From positions 7,401,605 to 7,465,604 of the forward strand of contig NZ_KB913032.1 in the NCBI RefSeq assembly GCF_000384215.1: a stretch of DNA of 64,000 nt. Direction: 5' to 3'. Every line of letters starts with the position of its first letter. The stretch's first letter is position 1. A model generated the notes under the pieces. It was not told where the DNA came from and did not search any database. It was given only the letters and a program-made list of their open reading frames with translations. Positions 55,965-64,000 of this stretch are shown piece after piece. This stretch comes from Amycolatopsis alba DSM 44262. Its GTDB lineage: Bacteria > Actinomycetota > Actinomycetes > Mycobacteriales > Pseudonocardiaceae. Position numbers and translations under genes: made by a program.

Positions 55965-56693
55965 GTGAGCCAGTCCGCTTCGCCCCTGCCCGACCGCGGC
56001 CCCACCGGCCGCCGCACCAAGGGCACGCTCAGCTCGGCGACGGCCAAACGCGTCGAGCGGCCGGCGCCGCTGCGCCAGGTCGTCTACGACGCGCTCGCGG
56101 AGCTGATCATCAACCGGACCCTCGAACCCGGACAGCACCTGGTCGAGGCAGACCTCGCCGAGTTCCTGGGCGTGAGCAGGCAGCCGGTCCGGGAAGCGTT
56201 GCAGCGCCTGCAAAGCGAAGGCTGGGTCGACCTCCGCCCCGCGCAAGGCGCCTTCGTGCACATGCCCACGGACGAAGAAGCCGATCAACTGCTCAGCGTG
56301 CGCACGGTGCTGGAGGCGCACTCCGCGCGTCTCGCCGCCGGCAGGGCCGACCACAAGCACGTCGAACGCCTGTGGGAACTGCAGAAAACCGGGCTGGAGG
56401 CGTTGGCCGCCGAGGACACCGAAGGCCTCGTCGCGGCCAACGCCGCGCTCCACGCGTTCATCACCGAGCTGTCCGGGAACACCGTCCTGGCCGAGATGAT
56501 CGGCATGGTCGATCGCCGGGTCCGCTGGTACTACACGCCGATCGCCCGTCCTCGCAGCCACGACGCCTGGCAGGAGCACGAGGAACTGATCAAGGCCATC
56601 GCCGCCGGTGACGCCACCGCCGCCGAACGGATCATGAACCAGCACACCGAACGCACCAGGCTGGCCTTCCACGAACGTCCGAAAGAGGGCTAA
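55965..56693 (+). CDS. GntR/FCD regulator of the glyoxylate cluster
   Basis: 242 residues from a GTG with GGAGG upstream. HTH: QVVYDALAELIINRTLEPGQ, then LGVSRQPVREALQRLQSEGW; the FCD domain has SVRTVLEAHSARLAAG, HAFITELSGN and HEELIKAIAAGD. It is divergent from hyi and convergent with the OFA-type transporter. By position it controls hyi-glxR-gcl and the transporter in response to glyoxylate or a related acid. Confidence 0.88.
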   Translation: MSQSASPLPDRGPTGRRTKGTLSSATAKRVERPAPLRQVVYDALAELIINRTLEPGQHLVEADLAEFLGVSRQPVREALQRLQSEGWVDLRPAQGAFVHMPTDEEADQLLSVRTVLEAHSARLAAGRADHKHVERLWELQKTGLEALAAEDTEGLVAANAALHAFITELSGNTVLAEMIGMVDRRVRWYYTPIARPRSHDAWQEHEELIKAIAAGDATAAERIMNQHTERTRLAFHERPKEG

Positions 56694-58089
56694 GCGGGAT
56701 TCAATTCCTGCTCACGCCGAGGAGTCCGTGTCCGCGAACGCCCTGGCTGATGCAGCAGCAGGCTGAGCCCGGCCGCGAACAGGCTCGTTCCGCCCGCGAG
56801 GAAAAACGCGCCGCCGTAACCCCACGCCACCACGACCATCGCGCCGACCCCGGAGCCGACCATGCCCGAGATCAGCTTCGAACTGTAGACCAGGCCGTAG
56901 TTGCTGGCGTTGTTGTTCTCACCGTAGAAGTCCGCGGTCATCGCCGCGAACAGCGGGAAGATCGCACCGCCGCCGAAACCGGAGACCATCGAGGCCAGCA
57001 GGAACAACGGCATGCTGCCGATCGAGCCGAACACCGGTCACCGCGAACTGCGCGAGGCCGAGCACGACACAGACCATGAACAGGGTCTGCCGACGGCCGT
57101 AGCGATCGGAGATCCAGCCGATCACACCGCGGCCGGTGCCGTTGATGATCGCCTTCAGGCTCATCGCCAGTGCGACGATCCCGCCCGCGAAACCCATCTC
57201 GTTGCCGAACGGGACCTGCATCGCGATGCCGAAGATGTTCACCCCGGCCGTGCACAGCAGGCAGAACCACATCAGCGGCAGCATCCCGGTCCGGAGCGCC
57301 TCGCGGGGCGTGTACTGCTTCACCGCGGGCGGGTTCTTTCGCAGCGATCGGCGGACCCGCGGGTCTTCGGACACCTTCAGCGGGTCGACGTGCGATGGCC
57401 ACCAGTTCTTCGGCGGGTCCTGGAAGTAGAAGCCGCTGGCCGCGAGCCCCACCGCCAGGAAGACACCGACCACGAGCAGGACAGCCGAAAAGTTGGAAAG
57501 GTCCATATAGGACGTGAAGAGGAAGATGAACGGCACCGAACCGTAGGCGAAGCCGCCGTTGACGAATCCGGTCTTCCCGCCCCGCCGTTCCGGATACCAC
57601 TTCCCCACCATGTTGACGCAGGTCGCGTACACCAGGCCCGCCCCGCCCCCACCGAAGAAGCCGAAGCCGAGATAGGCCCAGAACGAACTGGGCGCGTAGG
57701 CCAAGGACACATAGGCCAGCAGGGTGCCGGCGGCGCCGAGCAGCATCGCCGCCTTGGCAGGCAGCTTGCCGTTCTCCCGCATCTTCCCCGCCGGGAAGGC
57801 CACGATCGCCTGGAAGCTCGCGCAGCCGGGCAGCCGGGTACACCGCGCACGCCTGGCACACCGTCCACAGCACGAAGGAGACGACCACTTCGGGGAACGT
57901 CCAGCCGTAAGCCGTCATCAGGACCGGTGCGATGACGCCGAAGCCGTACTGCTGGATCCCGGCGGCGAACATCGCGGCCCAGCTGAGCCACGACATCCAT
58001 GACCGGGGTCTGCCGAGCAGGTCCACGTCGCTCTCGCCGACGCGATACCGGCGCCCGTAGTGGTCCCGCAGGATTCGAGGATCGGGCAT
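56690..58089 (-). pseudogene. OFA-type MFS transporter, disrupted by two frameshifts
   Basis: Three reading frames together encode one MFS protein: an N-terminal part from ATG 58089 (WMSWLSWAAMFAAGIQQYGF ... SFVLWTVCQACAVYP), a middle part (AYLGFGFFGGGGAGLVYATC ... GWISDRYGRRQTLFMV) and a C-terminal part (MPLFLLASMVSGFGGGAIFP ... ELNPA). Frame changes occur near 57822 and near 57035, each as if one extra base were present. The family (oxalate/formate antiporter-like) fits transport of glyoxylate-related acids. Both shifts would truncate the protein. Sequencing error is possible. Confidence 0.85.
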
Positions 58090-58112
58090 CGGTCCCACCC
58101 GCTCACGGCAGA

Positions 58113-58126
58113 TTGTATACAGTATG
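58113..58126. promoter_or_regulatory. GntR-type site upstream of the OFA-type gene
   Basis: TTGTATACAGTATG contains ATAC-A-GTAT (58117-58125). It is 24 bases upstream of the transporter start and shares the ATACAG half with 55917-55932. Confidence 0.45.
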
Positions 58127-58181
58127 TAGTTTGGTTATAGCAGCCCTCAGCCCGGAAGTCCACGCAGGGCAGAGCCGACCG

Positions 58182-58826
58182 TCAGACGAGGCCCAGCACC
58201 GGGAGACACTCCTGGACACCGGCGAGTTCGATGTCGTCGCGCCGCGCCCGGTCCCAGGCGTCCCTGGTCAACCGCCAGCATTGGATCAGCCCGACCTCAC
58301 CGCGCCGGGTGTCCCATGTGGTGCCGTTCTTCTCGTAACCCAGCGCCCTGGACACCCGGTTGGACGCATCATTGTCGGCGAAGGCGTCACTTGATGCTTC
58401 CCGCGCGCCCAGTCCAGCGAAGGCCAGATGCAACACGGCCGTGCGCATCTCCTTCCCAAGGCCACGTCCGCGCTGTCCCGGCGCCAGCCACGAGAAACTG
58501 GAGACCGTCCCGAACTTGGCGAAATCGGTCCCGATCAGGTCCTGCATCCCGACCGGCTCGCCGTCAAGCAACACGACGAAATACAGCCGCCAGAAGCTCG
58601 GGTCGACGCGGGCGCGTCCCGCCCAGATCCCCCGCAGCCACCGCCATTCGCGGTCGGGATTGTCCGCGTACAAAGAGATCGGATCGTCGAACGGCCATGG
58701 CGCGGTTTCCGCGACACCGGCACGGACGGTCGGGACCAGCCGCTCCAGCAACTCGTCCGACGCCCCGGCCAAGGTCAGCCGCGGCGTCCGTACCTCGATG
58801 TTCAGCGGAGGGTAGGTGTGGCTCAC
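58182..58826 (-). CDS. GNAT-family N-acetyltransferase
   Basis: 214 residues from a GTG at 58826; a longer GTG start at 58856 is possible. The acetyl-CoA pyrophosphate loop is LAPGQRGRGLGKEMRTAVL; LYFVVLLDGEPVGMQDL and NRVSRALGYEKNGT are typical RimJ-like features. The substrate is unknown. Confidence 0.85.
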   Translation of the reverse strand: MSHTYPPLNIEVRTPRLTLAGASDELLERLVPTVRAGVAETAPWPFDDPISLYADNPDREWRWLRGIWAGRARVDPSFWRLYFVVLLDGEPVGMQDLIGTDFAKFGTVSSFSWLAPGQRGRGLGKEMRTAVLHLAFAGLGAREASSDAFADNDASNRVSRALGYEKNGTTWDTRRGEVGLIQCWRLTRDAWDRARRDDIELAGVQECLPVLGLV

Positions 58827-58901
58827 CCTGGCGACGGTAGGCGGACGGGACCGCACGGCGCATCGGATTTTTGTCGGATGCCGTTGTTAGCGTCGGCGGA
58901 T

Positions 58902-60056
58902 ATGGAGACAACGCCTTTCCGAGCCCGGATCCCGGAGGCCGATCTCGAAGACCTCCGCGCCCGGCTCCGCCGCACCCGCTGGCCCGAAGACGAGACCGTC
59001 GACGGCTGGTCGCAAGGAGTGCCCGCCGCGTACCTGCGCGAGCTCTGCTCGTACTGGGCGGAAACCTACGACTGGCGTGCCGCGGAGTCCCGGCTCAACG
59101 CGATCCCCCAGTTCAGGAGCGAGATCGACGGTCTCGGCATCCACTACTTGCATGCCCGCTCCCCGCATCCCGGCGCGCTGCCGCTGATCCTCAGTCACGG
59201 CTGGCCGGGGTCGATCTTCGAATTCCTCGACGTGGTCGGCCCGCTCACCGATCCGGTCGCCCATGGCGGCGACGCGGCCGACGCCTTCCACGTCGTCGTG
59301 CCGTCCCTGCCTGGTTACGGCTTCAGCGACAAACCCGCCAAGCCGGGCTGGTCGATCCAGCGCATCGCTGACACGTGGATCCACCTCATGGACGGCCTTG
59401 GCTACGAACGCTTCGGCGCCCAAGGCGGCGATTGGGGCACGAGCATCACCACGCTCATGGGACGGACGGCGCCCGAGCGCCTGGCCGGGATCCACCTCAA
59501 CCCGCCGCTGGCGGCACCGGATCCGGCGACGTTCGGCGACCTCACCGAAGCCGAGCGGAAATCGCTCGACGATCTCGAACGCGGGAACGCGGACGGTTCG
59601 GGTTACGCGAACTTGCAGAGGACGAGGCCTCAGACGATCGGCTACGCGCTCGCCGACTCGCCGACCGCGCTGTGCGCGTGGATCGTCGAGAAGTTCCAGG
59701 CCTGGACGGATTGCGGCGGTCATCCGGAGAACGCGCTGAGCCGGGACGCGATGCTCGACGACATCACGCTCTATTGGCTGACCGGGACCGGCGCCTCGTC
59801 CGCGCGCTTGTACTGGGAGAGTTTCGCCGAGGTGTCGAGCTGGTTCACCGATTCCACTGTGGACACGATCGCCGTGCCGACGGGCTGCTCGATCTTCCCG
59901 CGCGAGTCGCCGCGGCCGTCCCGTCGCTGGGCCGAGCGCCGGTTCACCGACATCCGGTACTGGAACGAATTGGAGCGAGGAGGCCACTTCGCGGCTTTCG
60001 AGCAGCCGGCTGTGTTCACCGAGGAGGTGCGGTCGTTCTTCCGGCTCGTGCGGTGA
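58902..60056 (+). CDS. Epoxide hydrolase with N-terminal EHN domain
   Basis: 384 residues, ATG 58902. The EHN-type N-terminus (IPEADLEDLRARLRRTRWPE, YLRELCSYWAETYDWRAAE) precedes the alpha/beta core: LILSHGWPGSIFEFLDVVG is the oxyanion element, GAQGGDWGTSITTLMG has the nucleophilic Asp, and GGHFAAFEQP has the catalytic His. It resembles microsomal-type epoxide hydrolases. No epoxidase gene is adjacent; the nearest P450 is at 1093. Confidence 0.92.
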   Translation: METTPFRARIPEADLEDLRARLRRTRWPEDETVDGWSQGVPAAYLRELCSYWAETYDWRAAESRLNAIPQFRSEIDGLGIHYLHARSPHPGALPLILSHGWPGSIFEFLDVVGPLTDPVAHGGDAADAFHVVVPSLPGYGFSDKPAKPGWSIQRIADTWIHLMDGLGYERFGAQGGDWGTSITTLMGRTAPERLAGIHLNPPLAAPDPATFGDLTEAERKSLDDLERGNADGSGYANLQRTRPQTIGYALADSPTALCAWIVEKFQAWTDCGGHPENALSRDAMLDDITLYWLTGTGASSARLYWESFAEVSSWFTDSTVDTIAVPTGCSIFPRESPRPSRRWAERRFTDIRYWNELERGGHFAAFEQPAVFTEEVRSFFRLVR

Positions 60057-60060
60057 CCGC

Positions 60061-60085
60061 TTGACTGTGACACCGTGTCAGGCTG
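60061..60085 (+). promoter_or_regulatory. MerR-type promoter and operator
   Basis: TTGACT at 60061 is the -35. TGACA-CCG-TGTCA (60068-60080) is a dyad in the spacer, as at MerR-activated promoters with long spacing. It precedes the MerR gene, so autoregulation is expected. Confidence 0.55.
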
Positions 60086-60101
60086 TCGGCTGGGAGGCGT
60101 C

Positions 60102-60917
60102 ATGTTCAGTATCGGAGATTTCGCCAAGCACGGCCGGGTGTCGGTCCGGATGCTGCGTCACTACGACGCCATCGGGCTGCTGCGGCCCGCCCACGTCGAC
60201 CCGTTCAGCGGGTACCGGTCCTACACCGGTGACCAGCTGGCCCGGCTCAACCGGGTGATCGCGCTCAAGGATCTCGGCTTCACGCTCACCCAGGTGCAGG
60301 AGATCCTCGACGCGGAGATCGGCGCGGACGAGTTGCGCGGGATGCTGCGGCTGCGTCGCGCCGAGCTCGAAGCGGCCATCGCGGCCGACGAGGCACGGCT
60401 CAAGGCTGTCGAAGCGAGGCTCCGGTCGATCGAAAGAGAGGGAAGCATGCCTTCCGAAGACGTCGTCGTCAAAAGCCTGCCCGCGGTCCGCGTCGCCGAA
60501 CTGACCGGCACGGCGAGCGGATACGTGAACGACGAGATCGGGCCGGTCGTGCAGGATCTGTACAAGCAGCTGTTCGGGGCGCTCGGCCCGATCACGCCGT
60601 CCGGACCGCTCATCGCCTACTACGAGGACGACTCCGACGGCGAACGGGTGCTGATCCACGCCGCCGTCCCGATCGCGGCCGAGACCGACGGCTCCGAAGG
60701 ATTCTCGACGGTGAGCCTCGCCGAAGTGACGGCTGCGGCGACGATCCTGCACCGGGGTTCGATGGCGACCGTCCTCGCCAGCTATCAGGCACTCGCGAAG
60801 TGGGTCGACGCGCACGGGTATCGCGCGAGCGGCCCGGCAAGGGAGTTCTATCTCGAGTGTCCCGACGACGGGGACAAGTGGGTCACCGAGCTGCAGCAGC
60901 CGATCACCAAGGCCTGA
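60102..60917 (+). CDS. MerR-family regulator with GyrI-like effector domain
   Basis: 271 residues, ATG 60102 with GGGAGG upstream. MerR DNA-binding: MFSIGDFAKHGRVSVRMLRH, YDAIGLLRPA, LNRVIALKDLGFTLTQVQEI. A coiled coil (about 80-120) leads to a BmrR/GyrI-like ligand domain (LPAVRVAELTGTASGY, REFYLECPDDGDKWVTELQQ) typical of multidrug-binding activators. The target is unclear. Confidence 0.9.
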   Translation: MFSIGDFAKHGRVSVRMLRHYDAIGLLRPAHVDPFSGYRSYTGDQLARLNRVIALKDLGFTLTQVQEILDAEIGADELRGMLRLRRAELEAAIAADEARLKAVEARLRSIEREGSMPSEDVVVKSLPAVRVAELTGTASGYVNDEIGPVVQDLYKQLFGALGPITPSGPLIAYYEDDSDGERVLIHAAVPIAAETDGSEGFSTVSLAEVTAAATILHRGSMATVLASYQALAKWVDAHGYRASGPAREFYLECPDDGDKWVTELQQPITKA

Positions 60918-61752
60918 CGTACTGCTCCAGGAAGTCGGTCACGGCGCCGCGGACCGCGTCAGGCGCCTCCAGCCACGGCACGTGACCGACTCCGGGCAGC
61001 CGCACCCTGGTTACCGACGGCAGGGCCCGCTCCAGCGAGTCGACGGCCCATCGGGGACGGTTGTCCGCCATCCCGTCCACGATCAGCGTCGGCACCCGCA
61101 GCGACCGGCAAGCCTCGACGAGCTCCGGCTCCGGTACCGTCCGCATCTCTTCGCCCAGCGCGGCGTTCGCCTCGTAGTTGATCGGGAACCAGGGCGTCGC
61201 CATCGCCTCGGCATGGCGACCGCCGTCGGCGACGAAATCGGCCGTCCACTGCAGCACCGCGAGCTCACGCTCTTCGGGCTCATCGCGGTCCATCGCGCGA
61301 AGCTCGGCCCACCGCCGGTGCCGTTCCCCCAGCACCCGCTCGAACTTCCGCTTGAACTCCTCATGCCAGTCGTGACCGAGGCCGACACCCGACACGTAGA
61401 CGAGCGCGCTCACCCGCTCCGGGTGCGCGAGGGCATAGAGAAGACCGAGGTGCGCGCCCCACGAATGCCCGAGCACCGCGACGCGGTCGAGCCCGTGCCA
61501 CTCACGGACGGCGTCGACGTCGGCCACCATTCGCTCGATCGTGTAAGGGCCGCGCGGTGCCGAGCGGCCCGCGCCGCGCTGATCCCAGCGGATCAGCCGG
61601 AAGCCCGGACCGGGATCGAGCGTGCCGAACATGTCCCACAGACCCGGCCCGCCATGGCAGCACAGGATCGGCTCGCCCCGGCCGGTCGTCGAGGTCCACA
61701 GCTCGCAGCCGTCGTCGGAGATCACCGCACGATTATCCGTCAGGCGCGGCAT
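60904..61752 (-). CDS. Proline-iminopeptidase-like alpha/beta hydrolase
   Basis: 282 residues. CCHGGPGLWDMFGTLDPGPG, IRWDQRGAGRSAPRGPYT and AVLGHSWGAHLGLLYALAHP (catalytic Ser) are the S33 prolyl aminopeptidase pattern. The Asp and His are in VDGMADNRPRWAV and PGVGHVPWLEAP. It may hydrolyse other esters or amides. Its 3' end overlaps the MerR gene by 14 bases, convergent. Confidence 0.9.
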   Translation of the reverse strand: MPRLTDNRAVISDDGCELWTSTTGRGEPILCCHGGPGLWDMFGTLDPGPGFRLIRWDQRGAGRSAPRGPYTIERMVADVDAVREWHGLDRVAVLGHSWGAHLGLLYALAHPERVSALVYVSGVGLGHDWHEEFKRKFERVLGERHRRWAELRAMDRDEPEERELAVLQWTADFVADGGRHAEAMATPWFPINYEANAALGEEMRTVPEPELVEACRSLRVPTLIVDGMADNRPRWAVDSLERALPSVTRVRLPGVGHVPWLEAPDAVRGAVTDFLEQYVRPW

Positions 61753-61769
61753 TGGCTATCTTCCGCGAC

Positions 61770-62336
61770 ATGACGACATACACACCACCGCAGCGGACGG
61801 CCACCCTCGCCGACGCGCCCGCGATCGCGGCGCTGATGCGGGCCTCGGTGCTGGAGTTGTTCCCCCGGTTCTACGACGAGCGGCAGACCGCGAGCGCGGC
61901 GAAGCACATCGCGGCCATCGATCTGCTGCTGATCGAGGACGGGACCTACTTCGTGCACGAGGCGGACGGCGAGATCGTCGCGTGCGGAGGCTGGAGCAAG
62001 CGCAACAAGACGCACGCCGGCGACGGCGACGCGGCGGACGACGACCGCCCGCTCGACCCGGCCACCGAGCCGGCGCGGGTGCGCGCCATGTTCGTGCGCG
62101 GCGACTGGACCCGGCGCGGCCTCGGGCGCGCGATCCTCGAATCGTGCCGTCTCGCGGCGAAAGCCGCGGGATTCACCTCGCTGACCCTGACCGCGACCAT
62201 GCCCGGCGTCCCGCTGTACCGGTCGTTCGGCTTCACCGAAGTCGAACGGGTGATGATGACGACGCCCGACGGCGTCGACATCCCTGGGGCGATCATGGTC
62301 AAAGACATCGACAGGCCGGATAGCATCGGACCATGA
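61770..62336 (+). CDS. GNAT-family N-acetyltransferase
   Basis: 188 residues from ATG 61770. It has ATLADAPAIAALMRASVLEL, ARVRAMFVRGDWTRRGLGRA (acetyl-CoA loop RRGLGR), LTLTATMPGVPLYRSFGFTE. The stop overlaps the LysE gene start by 4 bases (ATGA), so the two are co-translated. The substrate may be an amino compound that LysE exports; inference. Confidence 0.88.
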   Translation: MTTYTPPQRTATLADAPAIAALMRASVLELFPRFYDERQTASAAKHIAAIDLLLIEDGTYFVHEADGEIVACGGWSKRNKTHAGDGDAADDDRPLDPATEPARVRAMFVRGDWTRRGLGRAILESCRLAAKAAGFTSLTLTATMPGVPLYRSFGFTEVERVMMTTPDGVDIPGAIMVKDIDRPDSIGP

Positions 62337-62959
62337 TCTCCGGGGCTACCGCACTCTCGTTCGTCTTGATCTGCCTGCTCGGCGCCATGGCACCCGGCCC
62401 GGATTTCCTGGTGGTCACCCGCAGCGCGATCCTCGGCGGGCGCAAGGCCGGGGTCGCGGCCGGACTCGGCATCGCGCTCGGCGTGTTCGTCTGGGTGGTC
62501 GCGATCGCGCTCGGCGTCGCGGCGATCCTCACCGTGTCGGCGATCGCCTTCACCGTGGTGAAGCTGATCGGCGCCGCGTACCTGATCTACCTCGGGGTCA
62601 AGGCGTGGCTGGCGGTGCGCCGGGGCGACTACAGCGAACTCAAGGACAAGGCGACACCCGTCGTCTCGACCAGGGAAGCGTTCCGCCAGGGGTTGCTGAC
62701 CAACCTGCTCAACCCGAAGGTCGCCGTCTTCTTCCTCGCGCTGATCCCCCAGTTCCTCCCGCATTCGGCCTCGACCGCCCAGACCCTGCAGCTGGCGGTG
62801 CTGGCCACGACGGTGGCCGTGGTGTGGACGTTCACCCTGGCGACGCTGGTCGGCTCACTCCGGCGGTTCTTCAGCTCCGGCCGCGTCCGGCGCGGGATGG
62901 ACGCGGTGATGGGCACCTTCCTGGTCGGGCTCGGCATCAAGGTCGCCGTCCAGAACTGA
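62333..62959 (+). CDS. LysE/RhtB-family exporter
   Basis: 208 residues with about six membrane helices. The family start is SFVLICLLGAMAPGPDFLVV, with GGRKAGVAAGLGIALGVFVW, LIGAAYLIYLGVKAW and FRQGLLTNLLNPKVAVFFLA. Members export amino acids such as lysine, homoserine or threonine. It overlaps the upstream GNAT by 4 bases. Confidence 0.93.
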   Translation: MISGATALSFVLICLLGAMAPGPDFLVVTRSAILGGRKAGVAAGLGIALGVFVWVVAIALGVAAILTVSAIAFTVVKLIGAAYLIYLGVKAWLAVRRGDYSELKDKATPVVSTREAFRQGLLTNLLNPKVAVFFLALIPQFLPHSASTAQTLQLAVLATTVAVVWTFTLATLVGSLRRFFSSGRVRRGMDAVMGTFLVGLGIKVAVQN

Positions 62960-62982
62960 CCGAAGGTGCCCATCACGCCACG

Positions 62983-64000
62983 TCAGAGCGCTTCGGCGGC
63001 GAGGCGGGTGCCTTCGACACGGGCGGCGATCTTGGCGAACGCGGTCTCGCGCGACGTCGAGGTGTCGTCGGCGAACGGCGAAAAACCGCAGTCGTCACAG
63101 GTACCGAGCCGGTCCGGCGAGATGTACTGGGCGGCGCGGAGGACCCTGTCCCGGACCTCCTCGGGGGTTTCGACACGCGGGTCGATCGGGTCGGTCACGC
63201 CGACGAAGATCCGCTGTTCCGGGCCTGCGTGCTCGGCGATCACCCGCAGCGCCCGCTCGGGATCCGCCTCGCTGGCCAGCTGGACGTAGACGTTGCCCAC
63301 CTTCAGCTGGAACAACGTCGGGAGCAGGCCCGCGTAGTCGACGTCGAGGCTGTGCACCGAGTCCTGGTCGCCGCCGGGGCAGGTGTGCACGCCGATCTTC
63401 TTCCTCTCCTCGTCGGAGAACCGGTCCAGCACGGCGTTGTTCAGGTCCACAAAGGACTGCAGCAGTCCGCCGGACGGGTCGAGCTTCAGCGACAACCTGC
63501 CTTCGGTGAAGTCGATCTGAACACTGTCCGCGCCCGCGTCCAGACTGCGCCGGATATCGGCTTCCGCCTCATTCACCAGGTCGGCAATGAACTGTTCTTT
63601 GTCATATCCGGCCAATTCTTCACCGGGATAGACGAGCCCGATCGCCGACGCCGCGATCACCGCCTGCTTCACCGGTTTGGTCGCGTGCTTCTTCGCTTCG
63701 CGCAGATAAGTGTCGGCGTAGGTCTGATAGCGGAAAGGTCCGGCGGTCAGCTTCGGAAGCTGCCGGGTGTGCCCGTCGGCGAAGGGGATGACGACGCCGT
63801 CGGACGCCAGGGAAGCGAGGCCCGCCAAGGGATACGTGGCGAAGCTGGGTTTGCCCTGTTCACCATCGGTGATGACCGGCGAACCGGTCTCCTCCAGTCG
63901 TTTGATGGTGTCCACGAGGGCTTTTTCCTGCAACTCGCCGAGCCCGTCGGCGTCGAGCCGCCCGGCCGCGTGCTCGCCGAGCGCTTCGACGAGATAGCCC
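62983..64000 (-). CDS. Cobalamin-independent methionine synthase-like protein, C-terminal part
   Basis: The gene enters at the right edge without a start in the window; its C-terminus ends at 62983. Visible elements: PVITDGEQGKPSFATYPLAG, VQIDFTEGRLSL, IGVHTCPGGDQDS (His and Cys zinc-ligand candidates), PRVETPEEVRDRVLRAAQYI and CDDCGFSPFADD (zinc Cys). These match the MetE C-terminal-domain family (UROD/MetE-like). It probably methylates homocysteine or a related thiol; the short form may use another methyl donor. It converges with the LysE gene. Confidence 0.85.
   Translation of the reverse strand, partial: GYLVEALGEHAAGRLDADGLGELQEKALVDTIKRLEETGSPVITDGEQGKPSFATYPLAGLASLASDGVVIPFADGHTRQLPKLTAGPFRYQTYADTYLREAKKHATKPVKQAVIAASAIGLVYPGEELAGYDKEQFIADLVNEAEADIRRSLDAGADSVQIDFTEGRLSLKLDPSGGLLQSFVDLNNAVLDRFSDEERKKIGVHTCPGGDQDSVHSLDVDYAGLLPTLFQLKVGNVYVQLASEADPERALRVIAEHAGPEQRIFVGVTDPIDPRVETPEEVRDRVLRAAQYISPDRLGTCDDCGFSPFADDTSTSRETAFAKIAARVEGTRLAAEAL

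Noticed and set aside
56690..58089. Three separate small transporter genes
   Set aside because: The three frames are consecutive parts of a single MFS fold with no independent starts or ribosome binding sites.

Overview
The window is high-GC DNA with dense, short-spaced genes, frequent GTG starts, many TetR/GntR regulators, Acg-type nitroreductases, GAF/ANTAR signalling proteins and a DevR/DevS (DosR/DosS) pair. This points to an actinobacterium. Intergenic hairpins built on a GTCCGTGAAGG...CTCCTTGAGGGAC unit and a recurring GTCCACWGTGGAC palindrome suggest Pseudonocardiaceae, most likely Amycolatopsis. The genus call is inference. No tRNA, rRNA, CRISPR array, transposase or prophage gene was seen.

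Layout. 0-7 kb: small regulator/enzyme units (TetR plus sugar-nucleotide-epimerase-like gene, CYP102-type P450 with divergent TetR and operator, TetR/SDR pair with a perfect operator, AhpD-like protein, Cys-rich winged-helix regulator, folE, MFS exporter). 7-16.8 kb: a large KAP-family P-loop NTPase, a flavin reductase, an SRPBCC::acyl-CoA synthetase fusion, a PQ-rich membrane protein, a GlxA-type regulator, a Tat-exported hydrolase and a secreted beta-propeller-like protein. 16.8-32 kb: a signalling and dormancy island. It holds DevS (heme-site His and Tyr conserved), DevR, two Acg-like nitroreductases, an Rv1738-like protein, a universal stress protein, a PspAB-like protein, two ANTAR proteins, a receiver-only regulator, a PAS kinase/NarL regulator pair and a 1506-residue soluble hybrid kinase with seven tandem HAMP-type repeats. 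Several promoters carry sequences resembling the mycobacterial DosR box.

32-36 kb: a polyamine operon (ornithine/lysine decarboxylase-like, speD, speE), an MFS exporter and an AsnC regulator. 36.6-40.5 kb: a frameshifted RBBP9/YdeN hydrolase and a UvrA-like (DrrC-type) ABC protein flanked on both sides by related hairpins and direct repeats. 40.5-46 kb: a LigD-type polymerase domain, two TetR regulators, a GerW/YtfJ-like protein, an exported agmatine deiminase, and a GntR/nitrilase pair. 46-52.3 kb: a secreted penicillin/aculeacin-type acylase coupled to a membrane hydrolase and bracketed by 36-bp direct repeats, an ArsR-like regulator, a secreted transglycosylase and a PNPOx-fold protein. 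52.3-58.1 kb: a glyoxylate pathway (gcl-glxR-hyi) with a GntR regulator and an OFA-type transporter broken by two frameshifts. 58.1-64 kb: GNATs, an epoxide hydrolase, MerR, a prolyl-aminopeptidase-like hydrolase, LysE and a partial cobalamin-independent methionine synthase-like gene.

How the genes work together. The 16.8-31 kb island reads as a redox/oxygen-sensing module: DevS senses a gas ligand and phosphorylates DevR, which would act on nearby promoters for nitroreductases, stress proteins and the Rv1738-like protein. The other kinases and ANTAR proteins probably tune translation or antitermination. The glyoxylate cluster converts glyoxylate to glycerate through tartronate semialdehyde, but its presumed importer looks inactive as sequenced. 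The polyamine operon would make putrescine or cadaverine and then an aminopropylated product.
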